From a virus: a stretch of DNA of 40,515 bases. The notes under the pieces are model-generated. The model searched no databases, was not told the origin of the DNA, and worked only from the letters and a program-made list of their open reading frames with translations. Positions within the stretch are counted from its first letter, which is position 1. Each line of letters starts with the position of its first letter. The DNA is taken from positions 1 to 40,515 of the IMG/VR virus record IMGVR_UViG_3300031825_000036; one strand, 5' to 3'. The translations under genes were made by a program, and so were the position numbers. Shown one piece after another: positions 21,260 to 28,087 of the stretch.

Positions 21260-22926
21260 GCGCCTACTCCTCTGAACATGCGGCTGGCCTGCCGCCCATA
21301 GCGGGCGCGGGCGCTCGCTTCCTCTTCGCCGCCGCTTTGCGCCGCGGCCGCCAGACCGCCCGTGACGCACAGCATCCACAGCATGCAGACCATGTCGGGC
21401 CCGTCGTCGTGGTCGGCCTTCGGGAAGTGCTTGAACTGGTCCACCAGCGTCGTCTGGCTGGAATGCAGCCGGATCAGCCCGTTGTGCATGTGCGGCTGCA
21501 GGGCCTCGATCCGCATCAGCTTGTCCAGGATGGGCACCAGCATGCGGATCGGGAGTGGCACGCCGGCCTGGGCGCTGCGTTTGAGCAGCTCGGTGGCCAG
21601 GAACTCCTGAAACTGCACGGTCTCCACGCCCCAGACCAGGCAGTTGTACTCGCGCTGCACTTCGATGATGTCGCTGATGATCCGGTCGGGCACGCGCTTG
21701 CGGATCTTGGCCTCGACGACGTCGAGCACGCCCGTCTCGCGGTTGAAGCCGCCCACGCCAATCGCGCTGGGGTCCCGGCCGGCGCCGGCCTTGCCCAAGG
21801 AGGGGTCGCACGCGCCGTAGAAGATCCAGTCCGCCAGCCGGTTGACCCAGAAGCGAATCGAGTTGACGAAGGGAGCCTCCTCGCCGCTGGTTGGGTCGTT
21901 CTGCTGTTCGCTGTCGAACGCGTCGTGCCCCTCGCGCGCACGCTTGACCATCAGCTTGGCCAGTGGCCGCACTGCCGGCCAGCTGACCACCGCGCCGCGG
22001 TCCATGTCAGCCTGGTGCTCCTGGTACAGGGCCATCGCCGCCGCCAGGCCAGCCTGGGGCGTGTCCGCGTTGAGCAGCAGTCCCTCGAACTGCTCCCAAA
22101 GGTCCATGCGTTCGGGCCACTGGATGACCGCCCGCAGCACCTTGCGGTTCCACAGCGGGTTGCGTAGGAACCGCGCCAGGACGCTGTCGTAGTGCAGCAC
22201 CGTGCCCACCAGGATCGCGTCCATGCTGTCGTCCGGCGGGCCGAGGTTCAGCACGCCCTTGGTGACGAACTTCTCCAGCTTGTCACGCTGCGCCGGCGTC
22301 ATGACGTTCTCATCGTTCTCGATGTCGTCCATGACGGCCAGGTCGGGCCGGTGCGGGCCGTGCCGGCGGCCGCGGATCTTCTTGGCGCTGCCGAAGGCCT
22401 CCACCTTGCGGCCGTTGGCTGTAACGATCACCCCCGCGCGCCACACCTTGCCCTGGCCGCACGCTTCCGGGAAGTCGCCCTGCAGGCGCGGGTTCGCCTC
22501 CAGTTCCGCCTTGATCGCCTCCAGCATCTCGGCGGCCTGCTCGAAGGCGTCCATGACGATGATCGGGTACCACTTGATGCCCTTGATCACGCACCACAGC
22601 ACGAAGATCAGGCTGATCTTTGTCGACTTCGCTTCGCCCCGAGGCGCGGCGATTGCGTCCCGCTCGCCGTTGGGCGAGTTGACGATCTGCGGCAGCCGCT
22701 GGTGCAGGTACTTGTGAAGCTCGCTCGGCTCGGCCTTGCCGTAGTGCGGGAAGTAGGTGCGGTCGAAGTACTCGAAGCCGGTGACGTCGTCGAAGACCCG
22801 CCGGCGGCGCTCCGCCACCGCGCCGGGCGAGAGGTCCCAGCCGTCCAGGTCGGCGTCGATCTGCCGGCGCAGGCTCTCGGCAAGGGCCGCCAAGCCGTCG
22901 AGGAACTCTTTCTTGTTCTTAGCCAT
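21256..22926 (-). CDS. Terminase large subunit
   Basis: This 556-aa protein is the DNA-packaging motor. The ATPase half has the Walker A-like APRGEAKST (about 94-102) and Walker B PDLAVMDDIE (194-203). The nuclease half has the metal-binding acidic residues in GACDPSLGKAGAGRDPS (Asp374, Asp385). In Mu-type phages it packages by headful from a site near one end and carries host DNA with it. The ATG at 22926 is chosen because MAKNKKEFLDG begins the conserved region; the predicted ribosome-binding site is weak, so translation may depend on the overlapping zinc-ribbon gene. Confidence 0.93.
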   Translation of the reverse strand: MAKNKKEFLDGLAALAESLRRQIDADLDGWDLSPGAVAERRRRVFDDVTGFEYFDRTYFPHYGKAEPSELHKYLHQRLPQIVNSPNGERDAIAAPRGEAKSTKISLIFVLWCVIKGIKWYPIIVMDAFEQAAEMLEAIKAELEANPRLQGDFPEACGQGKVWRAGVIVTANGRKVEAFGSAKKIRGRRHGPHRPDLAVMDDIENDENVMTPAQRDKLEKFVTKGVLNLGPPDDSMDAILVGTVLHYDSVLARFLRNPLWNRKVLRAVIQWPERMDLWEQFEGLLLNADTPQAGLAAAMALYQEHQADMDRGAVVSWPAVRPLAKLMVKRAREGHDAFDSEQQNDPTSGEEAPFVNSIRFWVNRLADWIFYGACDPSLGKAGAGRDPSAIGVGGFNRETGVLDVVEAKIRKRVPDRIISDIIEVQREYNCLVWGVETVQFQEFLATELLKRSAQAGVPLPIRMLVPILDKLMRIEALQPHMHNGLIRLHSSQTTLVDQFKHFPKADHDDGPDMVCMLWMLCVTGGLAAAAQSGGEEEASARARYGRQASRMFRGVGA

Positions 22927-23146
22927 GCGATCGCCCGGCGAAGTACGCTGCACGCGTCTTGCCGAAGTGCACCTCTGCGCATTCGAGGCAGAAGTAACAC
23001 TCGCAGTACAGGCACTTGAAGAGGAACCGAATTGGAGCGCACAGGCCACAGCCGCAAGTGACCTTCGGCTGCTCGCCCTTGTCCTCGCGATGCTGACGGT
23101 CACGCAGGTCGCGCGTTTCGGGCGCAAGAGCCTCCAGATAGTTCAT
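22919..23146 (-). CDS. Small cysteine-rich zinc-ribbon protein
   Basis: This 75-aa protein has a dense cysteine cluster: VTCGCGLCAPIRFLFKCLYCECYFCLECAEVHFG, enough for one or two zinc sites. It lies between the DUF1804-like gene and the large terminase and overlaps the terminase start by 8 nt. The ATG at 23146 is preferred; a GTG at 23152 overlapping the upstream stop is an alternative. It may bind DNA or the terminase during packaging, but there is no direct evidence. Confidence 0.72.
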   Translation of the reverse strand: MNYLEALAPETRDLRDRQHREDKGEQPKVTCGCGLCAPIRFLFKCLYCECYFCLECAEVHFGKTRAAYFAGRSHG

Positions 23147-23148
23147 GA

Positions 23149-23649
23149 TCACCCGTACGCCTTCGCCAGTTCCTCGCCGAACGGCTCCAGGATCTCGACG
23201 AGGGCGCCCACGTGCTTCGGGTGCTTGGCCTGGGTGAACTGCGCCAGACGCTGCAGCACGTCCAGGCCGATCGACTGGCGGTTGAGGTCAGGGGCGAGGC
23301 GCTTGAAGCTGTTCATCGTCTTGTTGAAGCTGTCGCTCATGCTGGCGAGCGTCTCGGCCCGCTGCATCGGCGTGAGCTTCTTGTCCTCGCGCAGCAGCTT
23401 CATCGTGGCTTGGTGCTGCAGCAGGTAGTCTTCGAGCAGCTGCTTCGAAAGGTTGGTGAACGTCTCGTCGCCCAGCGCCACGGCTGCGCGCGCGGTGTCC
23501 CAGTCGTCGCCCTTGCCGGCGGCGTCCTGCTTCCAGCGGTTGCCGGTGCTCTTGGGCACCTGCAGCTTCTTGCAGGCCGCCTCCATCGACATGCGCTGGT
23601 AGACGTACAGCCCACGCAGCTGCGTCCGCTTCTCGGTGCCGTGTGCCAT
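23149..23649 (-). CDS. DUF1804-like protein, probable terminase small subunit
   Basis: This 166-aa protein has an N-terminal helix-turn-helix: RGLYVYQRMSMEAACKKLQVPKSTGNRWKQDA (about 10-40). Long helices follow (EDYLLQHQATMKLLREDKKLTPMQRAETLASMSDSFNKTMNSFKRL). This architecture and its location just upstream of the large terminase match DUF1804 proteins of Mu-like phages, which are taken to be small terminase subunits that recognise the packaging site. The ATG at 23649 overlaps the upstream stop. Confidence 0.78.
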   Translation of the reverse strand: MAHGTEKRTQLRGLYVYQRMSMEAACKKLQVPKSTGNRWKQDAAGKGDDWDTARAAVALGDETFTNLSKQLLEDYLLQHQATMKLLREDKKLTPMQRAETLASMSDSFNKTMNSFKRLAPDLNRQSIGLDVLQRLAQFTQAKHPKHVGALVEILEPFGEELAKAYG

Positions 23650-23921
23650 CAGGGCGTGGGGCCTCCGCGGCCCAGCCAATGTTTGATGCCTTCGACGATC
23701 AGCGCCGTGCCGATCGCCATTGCGCCGCCGGAGACGGCGCCGACCATCGCGGCCTTCTGCTCGACGACGCGCAACCGCCCGTCCATTCGGTCCAGGCGCT
23801 CGTCGACGCGGTCGAACCGCTTGTTCTGCTCGTCCTGGCCTTCCTTGAGGGACTGCACCAGGCCCTTGATCTCGCCGAGCAAGAGCAGCTCTTGCGTCCT
23901 CATTTGCTGTTGGGCGTCCAC
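23649..23921 (-). CDS. Single-TM coiled-coil protein of the lysis region
   Basis: This 90-aa protein has an N-terminal charged coiled coil (ELLLLGEIKGLVQSLKEGQDEQNKRFDRVDERLDRMDGRLRVVEQ) and one C-terminal TM helix (MVGAVSGGAMAIGTALIVEGI) followed by HWLGRG. The GTG at 23921 is supported by AGGAAGG; an ATG at 23903 is an alternative. It follows the spanin gene with a 22-nt overlap. It could be a second holin, an antiholin or a regulator of lysis timing, as in many Mu-type phages. Confidence 0.7.
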   Translation of the reverse strand: MDAQQQMRTQELLLLGEIKGLVQSLKEGQDEQNKRFDRVDERLDRMDGRLRVVEQKAAMVGAVSGGAMAIGTALIVEGIKHWLGRGGPTP

Positions 23922-24511
23922 TGCTTGCCTTCCTGGATGTAGTCGATCAGTCGTTGATGCCTCAGGCGGTCTTCGGCGCAGAGGCGGGCGTTGAGGGCCT
24001 GGTTGTCCCAGGCTGCGGTGAGGGAGACGCCGGAGTCAGCGGCACAGGCTGCCTCGGAGGTGTCAGCAAGTCCGCAGGCACCCACAGGGGCGTCCTGCCC
24101 GGCGAGGGCGGAGTTCCACATCCAGACAGCGCCCAGAGACAGAGCAGGGTCGCCGCCGACGACAGGAGGCGGCTGCGGCTTGCCGGAGCTGCTCCCAGCC
24201 GGCGCAGTTGCGACGGCAGCAGTGGCCGGGCGGGCAAGGATGGGGTGCTGGCGCTTGTACGCATTGAATGCTCCCTGGAGTTGGTCGGACCGGATCTGCT
24301 GGGCGAGCAACTGCGCCTGCAGCTCACCGCTGGCCTTGTCGGAGCGGCGCAGCTCGGATTCGCGCGCGTCGCCCTCAGCCTTCAGCCGCTTCGCCTCCTT
24401 GGCCTGCCAGGCGTTGTCGCGGGCCGCGTCGCCCCAGAAGTAGCCTGCCGCGAGCACCGCCGCGGCGGCGAGGATTGCAGCGAGGGCGCGCGCAGCCATG
24501 CTGTCAGGCAT
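23900..24511 (-). CDS. Rz-like inner-membrane spanin (i-spanin)
   Basis: This 203-aa protein has an N-terminal TM anchor (ALAAILAAAAVLAAGYFWG, about 8-26) and then a long charged helix (WQAKEAKRLKAEGDARESELRRSDKASGELQAQLLAQQIRSDQL), the usual i-spanin layout. It spans the periplasm and, with the nested Rz1 lipoprotein, fuses inner and outer membranes at the final step of lysis. The ATG at 24511 overlaps the transglycosylase stop; another ATG at 24499 is possible. It is longer than lambda Rz (153 aa) because of a Pro/Ala-rich C-terminal region that overlaps Rz1. Confidence 0.8.
   Translation of the reverse strand: MPDSMAARALAAILAAAAVLAAGYFWGDAARDNAWQAKEAKRLKAEGDARESELRRSDKASGELQAQLLAQQIRSDQLQGAFNAYKRQHPILARPATAAVATAPAGSSSGKPQPPPVVGGDPALSLGAVWMWNSALAGQDAPVGACGLADTSEAACAADSGVSLTAAWDNQALNARLCAEDRLRHQRLIDYIQEGKQWTPNSK
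23962..24264 (-). CDS. Rz1-like outer-membrane spanin lipoprotein, nested inside Rz
   Basis: A second frame within the i-spanin gene encodes a 100-aa protein. It has a basic n-region, a hydrophobic segment and a lipobox (LLSSAATLLCLWALSGC, Cys49), followed by a Pro-rich tail (TPPSPGRTPLWVPADLLTPPRQP). This is the o-spanin signature. The in-frame ATG at 24264 has AGGGAG at 7-nt spacing, which decides the start. Complete nesting inside Rz is common, for example in lambda. Confidence 0.8.
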   Translation of the reverse strand: MRTSASTPSLPARPLLPSQLRRLGAAPASRSRLLSSAATLLCLWALSGCGTPPSPGRTPLWVPADLLTPPRQPVPLTPASPSPQPGTTRPSTPASAPKTA

Positions 24512-25448
24512 CCAGGCTCAGGTACCGCACACGCCGCTGCAGCAGGATCTGGCGCACGTAGCCGCGGTTGATCTCGAAGAAGCTGGAGCCGTAGCCCTGA
24601 ACGGCCTGGCGCGCCTTCAGCGAGGTGCGCTCCACGTGCCCGAACCATCGGCCCGGATCGCACCCTGCGGTCGCGGCGCACATCACGCGATCGCTGCGCA
24701 CGCCGCCAAGGCCGCCGTTGTAACCGGCCAGCGTGAAGGCCATGCGGTCGTGGACGGTAGCCGCGTCGTGCACCTGGTTGAAGGCGCCCAGGTCCTTGAG
24801 CACCAGCCCGCGCAGCTGCATCTGCGGGTCGTAGCGTTCATCCCAGCGCCAGGAGCCGAGAGCGGCAGGATGCGCTGCGCGCAGCTCCTCGAACACGTTG
24901 AAGCGGCTCGTGACCGTGACTTGGCCCAGCCCGAAGCCGTACTCGCGCGGCGTTCGCAGCTCGGCCCGCGGATTCCAGCATTTGGGGTGGGTGAGCGAAG
25001 CACAGGTTTCCTGTTCCACCTGGGCGCCGAGCACCGACGGCTGGGGCATGTCAGGCCACCAGGCGCGCTGCTCCGCCTGCAGGAGCGGCAGGTAGGCGAG
25101 GGCAGCCGCCGGCGGGGCGGCGGCGCGGGCGTTGGAGGTGGCGAACAGGAACAAGACCGCCGCAGCCAGGATGCAGCGTCCCAGGTACACGGCGCCGGCG
25201 CCCAGGTTGGCGCCGACGATCGCCTCGCACGCCGCGGCCTGCGGGTTGATGTTCGGCTGCAGCAGGCGCAGCGAGCAGTCACCCGCGGCGAGCGCCAGCA
25301 TGCACAGGCCGAAGTTGAAGAGGATCGGCGCAGCTTCCGGTGTCCAGGCACGGCCCAGCGGAATGGAGAGCCACAGCATCAGGGCGCCCAGCAGCGCCAG
25401 CAGGAGGATGCGGGGGAGGGCCCGCCCAAGGGAATCGAGGATCGGCAT
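24504..25448 (-). CDS. Holin-like membrane domain fused to a lytic transglycosylase
   Basis: This is a 314-aa protein. Residues 1-110 hold three hydrophobic helices (about 12-32, 40-58 and 76-105), including SLGRALPRILLLALLGALMLW, and resemble a small phage holin. The C-terminal part is an SLT-type transglycosylase: Glu147 in GAQVEQETCAS, then EYGFGLGQVTV (169-179) and the FTLAGYNGG motif. The enzyme would cut peptidoglycan glycan strands with formation of 1,6-anhydro-muramic acid. A holin-like domain and endolysin on one chain is unusual. Start ATG at 25448 with GGAG 8 nt upstream; first gene of late block 1. Confidence 0.82.
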   Translation of the reverse strand: MPILDSLGRALPRILLLALLGALMLWLSIPLGRAWTPEAAPILFNFGLCMLALAAGDCSLRLLQPNINPQAAACEAIVGANLGAGAVYLGRCILAAAVLFLFATSNARAAAPPAAALAYLPLLQAEQRAWWPDMPQPSVLGAQVEQETCASLTHPKCWNPRAELRTPREYGFGLGQVTVTSRFNVFEELRAAHPAALGSWRWDERYDPQMQLRGLVLKDLGAFNQVHDAATVHDRMAFTLAGYNGGLGGVRSDRVMCAATAGCDPGRWFGHVERTSLKARQAVQGYGSSFFEINRGYVRQILLQRRVRYLSLDA

Positions 25449-25495
25449 CGAGTGCTCCGCGTATGGATACGCTTCGCATCGTTGCCTGTCGAGCT

Positions 25496-25527
25496 GGAAT
25501 GAATAAGGCCGACTGATGTCGGCCTTA
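25496..25527 (-). terminator. Terminator/leader hairpin before late block 1
   Basis: TAAGGCCGAC/GTCGGCCTTA (25504-25513 with 25518-25527, loop TGAT) form a 10-bp stem followed leftward by TTCATT. It separates the repressor-linked cargo cassette from the lysis genes. The hairpin core and the nearby AGCCTAGCACA (25543-25553) recur before late block 2 at 16781-16844. Confidence 0.65.
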
Positions 25528-25556
25528 GCTCACATGGTATCTAGCCTAGCACACCG

Positions 25557-26060
25557 TCACCAGAACCAGCAAAGCAGGCGCTGGTGGAGCCACAGTTTTC
25601 TGACGTGATCGGGATGGCCCTCGGCGGTCGCTTGCTCGCGTTCGCAAATGAGGGTGAGCCACTTCTGCGCCGGCGGAGCCTTGGCGCAGAGACGGGCAAA
25701 GTCCGAGCGCCAACTGGCGGTCTTGCCTGGCGTCAGCTCTCCGGCTGGAACGAGTTCGATCGCGGCGATCAAGTTCGATGCCTGTTCGGCGAGTTCCTTG
25801 TGCACCTGCCGCCGATCCGTGTACCCGAATATCAGGGCGAGCAGGCCGAGCGCGGAAACGGCGACGCCCACCGCGGGGGTGTCTTTGACATACTGGCCGA
25901 AGAGGGTCGCGCCCAGTGCGATCGTCGCCGTCTTCGTCAGCTTGTCCACGATGTCCCAGAAGCGCTGCTTCTTGCGGTGATAGCGCTGCTGCACCCATGC
26001 CTTGTAACGCACGTCGCAGCGCTGACCCCACAACTCGTCGGACACGCAGTCGTCTTCCAT
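25557..26060 (-). CDS. SLATT-like two-TM protein (possible defence effector)
   Basis: This is a 167-aa protein. A short N-terminal helix with RYHRKKQRFWDIVDKLTK precedes two TM helices (TATIALGATLFGQYV and AVGVAVSALGLLALIFGY, about 44-85). A cytoplasmic helical half follows, with RQVHKELAEQASNLIAAIE and LICEREQATAEGHPDHVRKL. This is the layout of SLATT-superfamily two-TM effectors, which in other systems (for example CBASS-like and retron-like loci) form pores in response to infection. Here it is the last gene before the terminator, downstream of the repressor. Start ATG at 26060. The effector role is an inference; it could instead be a second holin-like lysis gene. Confidence 0.6.
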   Translation of the reverse strand: MEDDCVSDELWGQRCDVRYKAWVQQRYHRKKQRFWDIVDKLTKTATIALGATLFGQYVKDTPAVGVAVSALGLLALIFGYTDRRQVHKELAEQASNLIAAIELVPAGELTPGKTASWRSDFARLCAKAPPAQKWLTLICEREQATAEGHPDHVRKLWLHQRLLCWFW

Positions 26061-26093
26061 GCGCCAGATTGTGGCACCCTCGCTGCGACCGTG

Positions 26094-26291
26094 CTACTTG
26101 GACGGCTTCGGCGGCGGCGGTGGCGGCGGTGAGAAATAGACCGTGTTGTCGTCCAGGGACTTGCCGAGATCCCGACTCTCACGAACGGGCGATTGCCGCA
26201 CGTCTGTGGACTCCCGCGACGGCCGTGGCGGGGGTGGCGGGGGTGGCGGCGGTGGCGGCGGTGGCGCCGGTGGCTTCTTGTCGTTTGGCAT
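26094..26291 (-). CDS. 65-aa proline-rich microprotein
   Basis: This gene is supported by a perfect GGAGGTGA ribosome-binding site upstream of the ATG at 26291. The product starts MPNDKKPPAP, has a long polyproline stretch and a second Pro run (SPPPPPPP) near the C-terminus, with a charged centre (RESTDVRQSPVRESRDLGKSLDDN). Such sequences form polyproline II helices and bind partner proteins or need EF-P for translation. No family is recognised. It lies between the HNH gene and the SLATT-like gene and is read in the same direction. Confidence 0.68.
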   Translation of the reverse strand: MPNDKKPPAPPPPPPPPPPPPPRPSRESTDVRQSPVRESRDLGKSLDDNTVYFSPPPPPPPKPSK

Positions 26292-26337
26292 TGTGGTCAC
26301 CTCCGCCAGGCAGCGTAGCACGACAGTTAAAGCGGCG

Positions 26338-26664
26338 TCAATTTGGCCGAGGTTTGGCTGGTGTTGTGGCCATGCGCCGCAGTTTGCGGCATTCCCGCGC
26401 GTCCACCACCGTCTTGAAGCGGTGATCCTCCACCGACAGCCAGGCCATGTTCGTGTGCTTGTCCTCACCGCCCGCGCACAGCGGAATCGAGTGGTCCACC
26501 TGCCAGCCTGGGCAGGCGCCGGCGCGGCGGCCCGTCGCTGGGCATGGATTCTCGGCTCGGAATGCGCGGATCTCGGCCGCGGACCGCTCGATGCGATCGG
26601 CGGCATGGGCGGTTGAGAGAGTTAGGACCAGGATCGCCACCTGGACACTGATCGTCCGAGCCAT
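26338..26664 (-). CDS. Secreted HNH endonuclease
   Basis: This 108-aa protein begins with a Sec signal peptide (MARTISVQVAILVLTLSTAHA, cleavage after AHA). The mature part is an HNH nuclease: the beta-beta-alpha metal motif WQVDHSIPLCAGGEDKHTNMAWL supplies the HNH residues, followed by EDHRFKTVVDARECR. The signal peptide decides the start at 26664. Phage HNH proteins that help terminase are cytoplasmic, so an exported one suggests action on DNA in the periplasm, for instance against incoming phage DNA. It lies downstream of the lipoprotein gene. Confidence 0.78.
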   Translation of the reverse strand: MARTISVQVAILVLTLSTAHAADRIERSAAEIRAFRAENPCPATGRRAGACPGWQVDHSIPLCAGGEDKHTNMAWLSVEDHRFKTVVDARECRKLRRMATTPAKPRPN

Positions 26665-26698
26665 AAGGCGCCAGCCCCAGGAATCGGCCGTCTTGGCC

Positions 26699-27103
26699 CT
26701 ACTGTGAGCAGCCCGTGCCCGTGTACGTGATCCAATTCGTGCGATGGACGACAACGAGCTCTCCTCCATGCGCCCGGAGCGGGAACCCGCGTTCTTGGAT
26801 GCCTGTATAGCCGCCGTATGAGTTCTTCGCATTGAACTCTACGCAAAGCATCCAAGCTTCCTCGAAATTCCAGCCCAGCGTCGTTGCAGTGATCGGCGCC
26901 AGCTCGCCGACAACAGCGAAGTCCTTCATGCTGTCGTAGTCCTTGAGTGTCCGCTTGAGCGTCTGGTGGGCGACGGCCACAGCTTGGTCAAGTTGGGGTG
27001 GCGGTCCACGCTTTTCCAGGTAGACATTGCGCGGTGCATCAGCACACCCTGTGAGGGAAACTGCCAGTGCGCCTGCTACGGAAATCAATCCACAACATTT
27101 CAT
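26699..27103 (-). CDS. Lipoprotein encoded next to the repressor
   Basis: This 134-aa protein has a lipoprotein signal: MKCCGLISVAGALAVSLTGC with the LTGC lipobox (Cys20). The mature part is globular and beta-rich (ATTLGWNFEEAWMLCVEFNAKNSYGGYTG). Start ATG at 27103 with AAAGGAG. It is the first gene after the repressor on the same strand, so it is probably expressed in lysogens. Small phage lipoproteins at this place often block superinfection by the same phage, for example Cor or Llp; that role is inferred from location. Confidence 0.72.
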   Translation of the reverse strand: MKCCGLISVAGALAVSLTGCADAPRNVYLEKRGPPPQLDQAVAVAHQTLKRTLKDYDSMKDFAVVGELAPITATTLGWNFEEAWMLCVEFNAKNSYGGYTGIQERGFPLRAHGGELVVVHRTNWITYTGTGCSQ

Positions 27104-27155
27104 CGCTACTCCTTTCGCAGACCCTGCGGTCGGGACAACCATGTCGTGACTCCTA

Positions 27156-27938
27156 TCACTTGATTGTCACGCCGGCCCACCGAACCCGGCCGATGATGGC
27201 GAAGTCGCGTTCTGTATCCTCCGTTCCGCGCACCTCGAATGGCTCGTAGTCGGGATTGAGACTTCGGATTCTGAAAGACTTTCCTGGTAGTCGCTGCACC
27301 TGCTTCACGAGTAACGCGCCGTCGAGGCGGATGACGTGAATGCCGTCGTTAAAGACCTCATGCGCCGACCGCAGGTCGACCAGGACCGTGTCGCGTGAGT
27401 GCAAAAGCGGCTCCATCGAGCTGCCGATAACCGTGATCAGTGCGATCGCATCATGGCCGATGCCGAGTTCTCCAGCGATGTAACTCTGATCGAACGGGCG
27501 CATCTTGGTGACCGACTCGACCTGGTCGAAGAGGTTGCCGGGCCCGGCGGATGCCTGCACATCGAAATGAGGCACGTAGATGAAATCGCCTAGCTGCACT
27601 GCGCGCGTGTTCTTCTTCAGGCCCTCCGCCGCGCCTTTGGGCACCTGAGCGCCGGTGAGGAGGTGCTCAGCGCTGGTCTTGTACAGGGTGGCCAGCCGTT
27701 CCAGCTCGAACGCATCTGGCAGGCTGTCCCCCCGTTCAATGTTCCAGATGGTGTTGCGGTGGACACCGAGGACGGTCGCTACATGCGACACCTCCAGCGC
27801 GCCACGCGCGGCCCGGCATCGTTCGCCTAGCGCGGCCATGAACTGGCCTCTCTCCCGCTTGATCGCTTCGCGGCGCTTGTCCTGCTCCGTCCCGTACCGT
27901 TCAATCCGGCTGGGGGATGCTGCCTTTTTTGTGTCCAT
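27156..27938 (-). CDS. LexA/S24-type phage repressor
   Basis: This is a 260-aa protein. The N-terminal helix-turn-helix spans about residues 36-90 (LGERCRAARGALEVSHVATVLGVHRNTIWNIERGDSLP). An S24 peptidase domain follows, with Ala131-Gly132 (ASAG) as the likely self-cleavage site, Ser174 in IGSSMEPLL and Lys212 in LLVKQVQRLPG. Such repressors keep the prophage silent and are inactivated by RecA-stimulated self-cleavage after DNA damage. This differs from Mu c, which is ClpXP-controlled, so the prophage is expected to be SOS-inducible. The ATG at 27938 lies 7 nt after a predicted -10, suggesting a leaderless mRNA. An operator overlaps the start codon. Confidence 0.9.
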   Translation of the reverse strand: MDTKKAASPSRIERYGTEQDKRREAIKRERGQFMAALGERCRAARGALEVSHVATVLGVHRNTIWNIERGDSLPDAFELERLATLYKTSAEHLLTGAQVPKGAAEGLKKNTRAVQLGDFIYVPHFDVQASAGPGNLFDQVESVTKMRPFDQSYIAGELGIGHDAIALITVIGSSMEPLLHSRDTVLVDLRSAHEVFNDGIHVIRLDGALLVKQVQRLPGKSFRIRSLNPDYEPFEVRGTEDTERDFAIIGRVRWAGVTIK

Positions 27939-27945
27939 GAACACA
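27930..27945. promoter_or_regulatory. Operator overlapping the repressor start codon
   Basis: TGTGTCCATGAACACA is a near-perfect palindrome (7 of 8 pairs) over the repressor ATG. The half sites TGTGTCCAT and CATGAACACA recur, spaced apart, at 28060-28087 over the early promoter. These are probable binding sites of the repressor and/or the Ner-like protein. Confidence 0.65.
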
Positions 27946-27974
27946 ATTGTTAGCGTCTCCCGCTTTAATTGCAA
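27946..27974 (-). promoter_or_regulatory. Repressor promoter (leftward)
   Basis: On the minus strand TTGCAA (27974-27969), a 17-nt spacer and AACAAT (27951-27946) precede the repressor ATG (27938) by 7 nt. Transcription would start at or next to the A of the ATG, so the mRNA would be leaderless. Confidence 0.55.
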
Positions 27975-28043
27975 ATTACCGTCTGGTTTTCCCTGATCGC
28001 ACATCGAGGGCAGCCTCAGTAGCGATTTCGCGACACGGCGCTG

Positions 28044-28071
28044 TTGACAATGTGCGATGTGTGTCCATAAT
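28044..28071 (+). promoter_or_regulatory. Early promoter (rightward)
   Basis: TTGACA (28044-28049), a 16-nt spacer and CATAAT (28066-28071) form a near-consensus sigma-70 promoter. It is overlapped by the operator half sites at 28060-28068 and 28078-28087. The predicted start (about 28078-28080) coincides with the Ner-like ATG at 28079. Confidence 0.75.
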
Positions 28072-28087
28072 CATGGGCATGAACACA
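28060..28087. promoter_or_regulatory. Operator half sites over the early promoter
   Basis: TGTGTCCAT (28060-28068) and CATGAACACA (28078-28087) repeat the two arms of the 27930-27945 operator in the same arrangement, separated by 9 extra nt. Binding would block the -10 and start site of the early promoter. Confidence 0.6.
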
